Shown here: one piece after another, positions 57,129 to 64,000 of the stretch
Layout of the letters: each line of letters opens with the position of its first letter
Numbering within the stretch: the stretch's first letter is position 1
NCBI GenBank assembly: GCA_963555705.1
Contig: OY743176.1
Coordinates: 44,035,026 to 44,099,025, forward strand
DNA length: 64,000 nt
Direction: 5' to 3'
DNA from: Ligustrum vulgare
Lineage: Eukaryota; Streptophyta; Magnoliopsida; Lamiales; Oleaceae
Notes under the pieces: generated by a model
Seen by the model: only the letters and a program-made list of their open reading frames with translations
What the model was told of the DNA's origin: nothing
Database searches by the model: none
Program-made: the position numbers and the translations under genes

Positions 57129-59576
57129 TCAATTCAAACCACTTAAAAATATAGCCATGGTCGCCTCCGGATCCTCCTCAATGTTTTCTCTATTCATAGA
57201 AAGTTCCATTTTCCTATGGTATTCCTCCACACTCTTACTACCTTGGGAAAGGGTTTGTAATTTTTGGTAAAGAACCCTATAGTAATGGTTAGGCACAAAC
57301 CTTTTTCTCATAAGGGCCTTCAACTCATCCCAAGTCTCAATAGGTCTCTCCCGATTCCTCCTTTTACTAGTCACCAACTAATCCCACCATATTATGGCAT
57401 AATCTGTGAATTCTGCGACTACCAATTTTACCTTCTTAGCCTCAGAATAGTTATGACAATCAAAAATTAGTTCTACCCTCTTTTCCCACTTAAAATAAAT
57501 TTTCGGATTGCTTTTACCTTGGAAAGGAGGGATGGACATTTTTATGTTACCATGATGCGTGTCGCAATGCACCAAAATAATAAATAATTCCTTACTCGGT
57601 AAATATTACTTAATAATGTAGAAGCGAGAGTAAGGGTCGATCCCACGAGGAACGGAAACTAATTTTAGTTGTTCGATCAATTAGAATGGAATGGGGGTTT
57701 GTTGTTTGAAATTGCTTGAATAGAAAATATGCATAAAAATAAACAATTAAATATGACTAGAGAAATAATATGAGAATAAATCTTGTTCTCGGGTTCGGTT
57801 GTGCCCTCAATTAATGCTATACATTTCCTTATAACGTGTTTCTATCCCTAATTCAATTATCAATCATAAATAATCAACAAGCTCTGATTATCTAAATTCT
57901 TCCTTATGTGTATTGATTCAAAACAAGCTCTTCGAACCAATTCTAACCATGGACAATCCTAAACAAGCTCTTAGGATTTAATGCATGACTAGTATGAAAA
58001 TTTAGAAGAATAGATTGAATTGGATCGTTAATTACACAAGCTCGAATTAATCAATCCAAGTTGAATTATTACTAAACCTGCACGAGATTTATTTGCTACT
58101 AAAGTAAAGATTCAATGATAATTACGGATCAAGAATCTAAACATAGCATATTCATGAATCCAAAAATCAATAATCCAATTGGCTAAATTAAACTATTAAT
58201 CAAATAAACTCAATGAACATTCAAAACATAATAATCCAACAATTGAAATAATGGAATGAATTCACGCTACTAATTTGTAGGAAAATAAAATAACATAATT
58301 GAGTTAACACAACTTCCCCTTTGAACAAAATATGAAATTTAGCCTAGCATGATTGTGGTAGATTCTTCAAGTTGCTTCATGAATTCCATTGTTGTTGATG
58401 TTCTTTGGCTTGAAAATCTCCCAAGAATGCTCTATATTTTTCTCTCAATTTTCCTCAATGTCCCGCCTACTTTTTGTGGTGATTTTCCTCATTTAATACT
58501 CCCAAAATCGTGCCCTAACTTTACCCCAAAGATATACCAAAGATAGACCTTGAATCAGATAAGGAAATTCCTTGGAGAGCAATTTATGGCCGTAATTTGG
58601 ATTCTGAAAATTTCCGGAATTTGGAAGTTACGGCCGTAACTCTGTCATTTACGGCCGTAAGTGTATTTCTGCCGAGAAGCGCCTATGATCGATGTTTTGA
58701 TCATAACTTTCTCTCCCAAAGTCCGATTGTGGTGATTCAAGTTGCGTTGGAAAGAAAACTCAAATATATACAATTCTTTGTGAAATAGATCTTCCCATAT
58801 TCGAAAGTCTTATATGAAAAAATTGAGCTTCAATCTATGAATAAAATTCATGATCACAATTCTTGCGGGTTTTTGATTTCCAACTTCATTCCATACCTTC
58901 TTTGACCATAATTTTTGCATATAATCTTCTTCCCACATGCCATTATTGATTTGGAGCTCTTTGAATATGCCCTTGAACCTCACTTCTTGATTTTTTTGTA
59001 TTTCTTTGGTCATGTTTCCTTTCTTTTTCTTCTTTTTGACCTTACATAGCACAATAAGTGAAATGCATTAAACGATGCTTCAATAGGATCAAACCAATAA
59101 CAAAATAAGATAATAAGTGAATTAAATACATGCTAATAAAGCACTTATCATACCAATATGCCATCTATGTCATCTATATCCCTACGTTCACGCCTATAAC
59201 CCCTTTCGCGCCTTTCTCCTCGATCCCGTCTCCTACCCATACTGGCCATAAACAAATCTCCACTATCACCATCACTATCAACATCCTCAACATTTTCATT
59301 CCTAACTCCATATTGAGGGTTGAAGTCATACCTTAGCGGTCTCCTCAAATTAGGGAATGCACGTTGTTGTTCCTGACGCAGTTGAACAATTCCTGTACGA
59401 TGCGTATCCACCGGGTCATTAATCCTTCCTAAATTCACGTCTGATGGTGTACCCAACCTTGCATCCAATTTTGCATCTATCTTTGTTTCCAATTTCTCCA
59501 TTTGTTCCTCCAACAATGCAAGCATCTGAAATTTCTGGTTATCCTCCCCTGTTGATGATGCTTTCTTCTGTGACAT
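57129..59576 (-). pseudogene. Gypsy gag, split by a solo LTR
   Basis: Part 1 runs 59576-59151: ATG start, coiled-coil-like LALLEEQMEKLETKID, then Arg-rich GRRRDRGERRERGYRRE. Part 2 runs 57552-57129: the capsid core with IPPFQGKSNPKIYFKWE, YAIIWWD and ETWDELKALMRKRFVP, as in plant Gypsy gag. The two parts rejoin in frame once the insertion and one copy of TACCA are ignored, and the intact junction supports that. After LSGLN a TGA and a 2-bp loss near 57125-57130 break the link to the zinc-knuckle part. This is the structural protein of a retroelement; not functional as it stands. Confidence 0.9.
57553..59150 (-). mobile_element. Solo LTR in gag, TSD TACCA
   Basis: 1,598 bp, plus strand TGATGCGTGTCGCAATGC...GCACTTATCA, thus TG...CA. 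Flanked by TACCA at 57548-57552 and 59151-59155. It carries GTCGATCCCACGAGGAA (57640-57655), common in plant Gypsy LTRs, and three CGGCCGTAA sites (58587, 58628, 58649). No internal coding is present. The remainder of the element was presumably lost by LTR-LTR recombination. Confidence 0.9.
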
Positions 59577-60171
59577 GGTTAGTAATTTAGAGAAAATAAA
59601 ATTTATGTAATGATCCTCAAGTGTTTGTTACTCCTGTATCACTCAATTCAGATTTTTCCCTCTAATATGCTCACCGCTCCTGCCTTTTACCTCTCTATCC
59701 CCTTTTCTCAAGTTATCAAAGAACCAACCAAACTAGTCACAGATTTGATCTCTGTGGAATTAACCCCCGAAGCTCAAGACACAACTTGATGGAAGAAAAC
59801 AATAACGGAATATTGGACTCAAGAATTTCAAGAAGGAAATTTTCTTGAAAAAGAAATTGATGCAAAAGGAATAAGAAATAACAATCAATGTGGAACAAGA
59901 TTAAGTGTAGGAAAGATTTCCAAGAAAAACTTTCTTGAATCTTAGGAATGGAATTCTTGATCTTGATTTCAATAATAATCATTTTCTCCTTTTTTTTTGC
60001 GCTAATCAAGAACAATCAACAAGAACAAGAATTGAAATCGTGACCAATCTTGAATTAGTGAAGAGATTCAAGAAATTCAAGAATTGAATAAAATTTTAAT
60101 AAAGGAACAAAAAAAAAGTAAAACAAGAAATATAAAAAGAATTGGATTTAGAGACCAGCTCTGATATCAGA

Positions 60172-60942
60172 TGATGTGATCAGTTATGGGGATCACGAAG
60201 AACACGCAGAAATTAGACTCGAAACGCCGGAAAGCTCCAAATCCAAATCAGTAGATGATAACAACGCAATCCCGACCTCACGACGCAAGAACCCAAGGTA
60301 TATTAAACCAAAGACCCGTTACGATGCAGAGATAATAACCACAAAAGGGCGAACGCCACAAAGGTTGTCTAATCATTTGATAAATTCAATTTGTTCAATA
60401 GGAATGAAGAAGAACAAGGTAATAAATCACCTTCAATATCAATAATCTCAAAGTTGTGTTTACAATCAATGAAAAAGCAACTAATAAAGAATATTGTCAC
60501 AAAAATAGGCCAAAACCGCAACATATGGGCCCAAAACGGAAAAAGAATATAAAACGCGGAAAACCCTAAATATTATACCCACGCGATCGCACAGGCACTT
60601 CGGTAGCGATCGCGTGGAGAGGCAAAAAACTCTCTGGTCTTTTTTTCAATGCAAGTTACGATCGCGCTCCATTTTATACCAATCGGTCGCGTGGTTCAAA
60701 TCTCCAACTCCTTGGTTTTGGACTTGATTCTCGGCCCAAATCACTTGTAACACCTTTGGCTCCTCTTCTATCATGTCATGAGTCAAAAGTAGAGCCTTTG
60801 GTCTTGGACTTGAATGCTCATCCTCCCAAGCTTGCATAAATCCTTGCATGGCTTGTTTGATCTTCTTAGCCTGAGGCTCGTTATTGGTCCCATCGGCACA
60901 TGCAATGAGTCCTTGCTCGTTGGACCACTTCGGTACTCATCA
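60172..60942 (-). repeat. 5' LTR of the decayed Gypsy element
   Basis: 771 bp, minus-strand start TGATGAGTACCG and end GATCACATCA. It includes palindromic ACGCGATCGC and GCGATCGCGT (60581-60617) and two looser copies (60657, 60684). The plus-strand phrase GTCGATCC is absent. No partner LTR was found in the window. Confidence 0.75.
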
Positions 60943-61129
60943 CCGTTCATTTTCATATATCGATAAGTCGTTTATAGCCTTTGATTCCATGATGGGGAGC
61001 AACATCAATTTAGGATAAACCTATTTGTTGATGTGATAGAAAGAAAAACAAAATATTTAATTATTGAAATGAAATAACATTCAGTTGTAGAAACGATTTA
61101 AATAGTTGAGGAAGTCATAGTCCCTTCAT

Positions 61130-61285
61130 TTACCCCTTTTGATTTGAACTTGACATATTATGACTTTCTTGTTGAGCTTTCGGAGGATTGATATGGATGT
61201 CACTTGCTATTCCATCATAAGTCAAGAATTTTCCAACGAATACCTCACTTTCTTCATCTTCAGTTAGTACAAAATTCTATGAAAC
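61130..61285 (-). pseudogene. Possible C-terminal exon fragment of an unknown gene
   Basis: The minus strand reads LTEDEESEVFVGKFLTYDG, then IASDIHINPP, KAQQESHN and a TAA stop at 61130-61132, about 48 codons with plausible amino-acid composition. Upstream it runs into the hAT-like MITE at 61270-61430, and the flanking region is duplicated, so any further exon is displaced. I do not recognise the protein. Low to moderate confidence that it is coding-derived. Confidence 0.35.
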
Positions 61286-61430
61286 CAGGTGATGAGATGA
61301 CTGTCTAGTCAGCTACCAATTAGAGTCTTTAAAATCAAAATTGAAGCCCATAAATTATGTCAAATTGGTAGCTGACTAGACAGTCATATCATCACCTGAT
61401 TCCATAACCTGATTACATAGAATTTTAGTC
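61270..61430. mobile_element. hAT-like MITE, 8-bp TSD AGTTAGTA
   Basis: Long inverted repeats: GTGATGAGATGACTGTCTAG and AGCTACCAATT on the left (61289-61322) against AATTGGTAGCTGACTAGACA and ATATCATCACC (61363-61395) on the right, plus AAAATTCTATG/CATAGAATTTT at the edges. AGTTAGTA occurs at 61262-61269 and 61431-61438. The 8-bp duplication fits hAT. The neighbouring duplicated segment (61535-61607) shows the uninterrupted TTAGTTAGTACAAATTGAATAT site. Confidence 0.8.
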
Positions 61431-61445
61431 AGTTAGTATGCTTTG

Positions 61446-61607
61446 AATATATCAATTGAAATTATTTATTATAGACCCACATTATTTTCCCCATTTTCCC
61501 ATCGTAACATTCATTCATCTTTAGTTAGTACAAATTGAATATATTAGTTGAAATTATTTATTATAGATCCACATTATTTTCCCCATTTTCCCATCTTAAC
61601 ATTCAAT
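61446..61607. repeat. Tandem duplication of ~90 bp
   Basis: TGAATATAT(C/T)A(A/G)TTGAAATTATTTATTATAGA and CCACATTATTTTCCCCATTTTCCCAT recur at 61446-61513 and 61537-61604, joined by an AGTTAGTA-containing segment. The left copy's AGTTAGTA was hit by the MITE. Confidence 0.8.
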
Positions 61608-61610
61608 TAT

Positions 61611-61955
61611 GCCCTTGTTTGATTTCCATTAAATTTCTCTCTTTTTTTTTTTTTTTTTTTTACAGTACTTAATATCAACTATCCATTAAAAGTCAAGTCC
61701 ACAATATTTGAATTTCAACCAAATTTCAACTATCCATTCTCCTAAAAATCACTATGTTTTTCAAAAAAAACTCTTTTTAAACATTATCAAACACACTCCA
61801 AGCCCTTGTTTGATTTAAATTTTTATCAGAGTCAAAGTTGACAGTTAATTATAATCACATATTTAATGGATTTTACATCTTTTTAACTACACATCTAGTG
61901 AACTTTTATCCAAATTTGATAAAAATATGATTTTAATCTCCATGAAACAGAGACT
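61611..61955. mobile_element. Two adjacent small MITEs (61611-61800 and 61802-61955)
   Basis: Both begin GCCCTTGTTTGATTT and end in a complementary TCAAACA or GAAACAGAG-like phrase. The second carries GAGTCAAAGTTGACAGTTAATTATAATCACATAT, like the MITE at 460-623. The first resembles the one at 19873-20156 (AGTCAAGTCCAC). Ends are imperfect. Confidence 0.55.
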
Positions 61956-62177
61956 AAATAAATCAATTGGTCAAAACTCTGATAAGATCATCTTTTTGTT
62001 CTAGAAATTTAGTGGATTTAATTTACTGTCTAATCAAGTGAAATGAATATATCAAATGTACATTGATGATAATTAATAGTTGAAAAATTAATTACATGTT
62101 GAAAAATGAAAAGTAAAGTATTTTCGGAATAATTGAATTACAGTAGGGATAGAATCATCCAAAAAATAAATTTCACT

Positions 62178-62243
<66 letters not shown>

Positions 62244-62722
62244 ACATGAGGTCCCATTCAAACATTTGCAGGTTTTACCCCAATCTTTGTTTTGTTGCAA
62301 TTGTCACCTCAAACCTTTATAATCATTGCAGTGAAGGCCCAAATGGATGGAATTCGTCCATTGAGTCGTTAATTGTCCAAAAAAAAATTAAATTTTTTTT
62401 TGACCCAATTAAGTGAAGGGTAAAACCGTTAGTCCACTTAATAAAACAAAAAAACCAAAATAAAGGGTAAAATCATTTTATTTCCCTCCCTCCCTTACGG
62501 TTTCCATCAATAATCTTGCAAAGCCATATCATGTAAAGATCTAGCATACAGATGCCGCTATGCAACTGATGCTTCATCCTCCACCTCCACTACACTAAGG
62601 GGACCCAACAAACGATAGCCCAAATTTCTTAAAACAAGCACCAGCAACTCCTAGGGAATCGAAATTCTAGCATCTAGCCTTGCATTCTTGGAATTATCAT
62701 TCTCTATGTCTGAAGAAATATT
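61956..62722. other. Spacer before the Copia LTR, no gene seen
   Basis: It contains the TAC microsatellite (62180-62242) and AT-rich, mildly A/C-rich sequence. A phrase AGGGTAAAACCGTTAGTCC (62428-62446) and similar AGGGTAAAATCATTTTA (62464-62480) suggest a small local repeat. Confidence 0.45.
62180..62242. repeat. (TAC)n microsatellite, about 21 units
   Basis: An uninterrupted TAC/CTA trinucleotide run of about 63 bp, in spacer. Confidence 0.95.
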
Positions 62723-62973
62723 TGTTAATTTTTGTAATTAATTATTCTTTTTGTCATTATTAGTTAGTTCCAGTCGATAGTTAGTTAAGACCTTTAATCT
62801 GGTAATTAGTTTTAACAGCTTTTCTAGTTTACTATTTTTGTCCTTTATCTTTTGTAAATATTCCTTTTAGTCCCTGGTGTGTAAGTACATATATGTCAAC
62901 GTGTATCTGCAATCAGGAGGTTGAATGAAATAATCTTTATACAAAATCTCTCTCTACATTTTTCTTTTTTTCA
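62723..62973 (+). repeat. 5' LTR of a Copia element
   Basis: 251 bp, starts TGTTAATTTTTG and ends TTTTTTTCA. It is immediately followed by TGGTATCAGAGC (62974-62985), a perfect tRNA-iMet primer-binding site, which fixes the LTR end. The partner LTR is outside the window. Confidence 0.8.
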
Positions 62974-62985
62974 TGGTATCAGAGC
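62974..62985 (+). other. Primer-binding site, initiator tRNA-Met
   Basis: TGGTATCAGAGC directly after the LTR's CA end; plus-strand priming site of the Copia element. Confidence 0.9.
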
Positions 62986-63047
62986 ATGAGCTTCGATCCT
63001 AGATTATGAACAAATTACATTGATTCATTAAATTCCTGATAAATCAA

Positions 63048-64000
63048 ATGGCTGAAGAAGGAAATGGTTCAGCCGATACAAGTGAAGTCGATAGAAATGA
63101 AAGAGAAACCGAACATTTGGCAACAGATGATTCCTTGAAGCTACAAGGATCTGATCATCCTGGAATGCAATTAGTCTCATCGCCATTAATAGGGAGTAAT
63201 TATCTGAGCTGGAGCAGATCCATAAAAATAGCTCTTAGGGCAAAAATGAAACTAGGTTTCATTAGAGAAAATGGGGTAAAACCTGTGGCTGGTTCTACAC
63301 AATCAGATTAATGGGTTAGGGTTGATTGCATGATCAAATCATGGATATTGAACTCAATGTCTAAAGAAATTGTAGATGCATTCATTTACACCAGTTCAGC
63401 AAAGGATCTCTAGAATAAGCTTGAAGAGAGATATGGTGAGTGCAAAGGGCCTTTGCTTTACCAGCTGCAAAGGGAAATTAGGAGCATCACATAGGGAACC
63501 TTACCGGTTGGGAAATATTATACAAAATTGAAGAAGTTGTGGGATGAATTGATGTGCTTGATTCCTGTTCCAATCTGTACGTGTAATGCTTCAAAGGAGG
63601 TTTCAGACTTAGCTTCATTAAATAAGCTAATGCAATTCTTAATGGGACTAAATGATACCTTTGATAACGTGAGGAATCAAATCCTTGTAATGGATCCCCT
63701 TCCAACAGTAAACAAGGCATACTCAATGGTTCTTAGGGTGGAGAAACAAAGGGAGGTTCATAATATATATCTGGAAGGAATTGAGAATGCTGCAATGATG
63801 GCTAGACCATAGAACTATAATTCAAACTACAAAAGGGAAGAAAATGCAAGAGGAAATGCTGGGAGAGGAATCTGGACTGGCAAAGGATCCGTGAACAAAG
63901 GAAATTACAAAGGATACAATAATCATGAGAAAGAACAAATGCATTGTGATTTCTGCAATATGAATGGGCACGGAAAAGAAACTTGTTTCAAGATTCATGG
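63048..64000 (+). pseudogene. Copia gag with four in-frame stops, runs off the window
   Basis: ATG 63048 begins a frame with LVSSPLIGSNYLSWSRSIKIAL, the plant Copia gag entry (NYxxWSRS), followed by MGLNDTFDNVRNQIL and PTVNKAYSMVLRVEKQRE, all typical of this gag group. A zinc knuckle CDFCNMNGHGKETC follows at about 63951-63992. TAA at 63309 and TAGs near 63411, 63493 and 63811 interrupt a frame that otherwise continues without shift. Gag would package element RNA; here it is inactive. Protease, integrase and RT should lie to the right, beyond 64000. Confidence 0.9.

Larger units (their letters stand above)
53670..60942 (-). mobile_element. Decayed Ty3/Gypsy retrotransposon, 3' LTR missing
   Basis: On the minus strand the order is 5' LTR (60942-60172), PBS TGATATCAGAGC (about 60158-60169, one change from the tRNA-iMet site), gag, protease, RT and integrase. 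That order (integrase last) defines Gypsy. The left end lacks a purine tract and LTR. A solo LTR interrupts gag. Many stops and frameshifts exist. The deleted 3.5 kb element at 43491-47031 is a relative: similar zinc knuckle, protease and pol tail. Confidence 0.9.

Noticed and set aside
62088..62300. Minus-strand frame with a long Val run
   Set aside because: It is a translation of the TAC microsatellite, not a protein.

Overview
The window is AT-rich plant nuclear DNA, almost certainly from a eudicot. The signs are an intron-containing WD40 ribosome-biogenesis gene of plant type, a plant LONELY GUY-type sequence, plant-type Helitrons carrying RPA genes, Ty3/Gypsy and Ty1/Copia elements primed by initiator tRNA-Met (PBS TGGTATCAGAGC), and many small MITEs. 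No intact host gene is visible. Apart from the left 5 kb, nearly everything is transposons nested in transposons.

Layout. 1-4929 (+): the 3' part of a WDR12/Ytm1 homologue in at least nine exons, carrying a 2-bp frameshift, an in-frame TGA and one missing splice acceptor. About 5.8-19.0 kb: a long inverted-repeat (foldback) element. Its left arm is split by a 6.2 kb LTR retrotransposon (6104-12312, TSD ATTTA) that carries an antisense, intronless, frameshifted LOG copy and a second antisense protein fragment. Its interior tandem repeat is split by a 4.8 kb solo-LTR-like element (12690-17463, TSD TACT). About 19.1-21.8 kb: a SINE-like tRNA head, a MITE and unassigned spacer.

21855-47143 (-): a large Helitron (B) with a Rep-PIF1 helicase gene (40722-35835) and an RPA70-like gene (32151-22158). 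A second Helitron (A, +, 24106-31308), with intact termini and an internal deletion, sits inside an intron of B's RPA gene. B also holds a 3.5 kb internally deleted Gypsy element (43491-47031, TSD GGAAG) and a MITE.

48111-53192 (-): a non-autonomous Gypsy-like element with a deletion in one LTR (TSD GTGTT). 53670-60942 (-): a decayed Gypsy element with gag, protease, RT and integrase, without most of RNase H and without its 3' LTR. Its gag is split by a solo LTR (57553-59150, TSD TACCA). 61.1-62.0 kb: a possible exon fragment, a hAT-like MITE (8-bp TSD) and two more MITEs. 62723-64000 (+): the 5' LTR, PBS and stop-riddled gag of a Copia element that runs out of the window.

Nested boundaries and target-site duplications let the order of insertions be read directly. 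The Rep and RPA genes of both Helitrons are broken, so any movement would need helpers elsewhere. The least ordinary signals are a dispersed array of about 11 short hairpins with a constant CAGAA-type loop and changing, self-complementary arms inside the 6.2 kb LTR element; clusters of CpG-containing palindromes in several unrelated LTRs; and the Helitron-in-Helitron-intron arrangement. All calls are by eye. Assembly or read errors could explain some single-site frameshifts.
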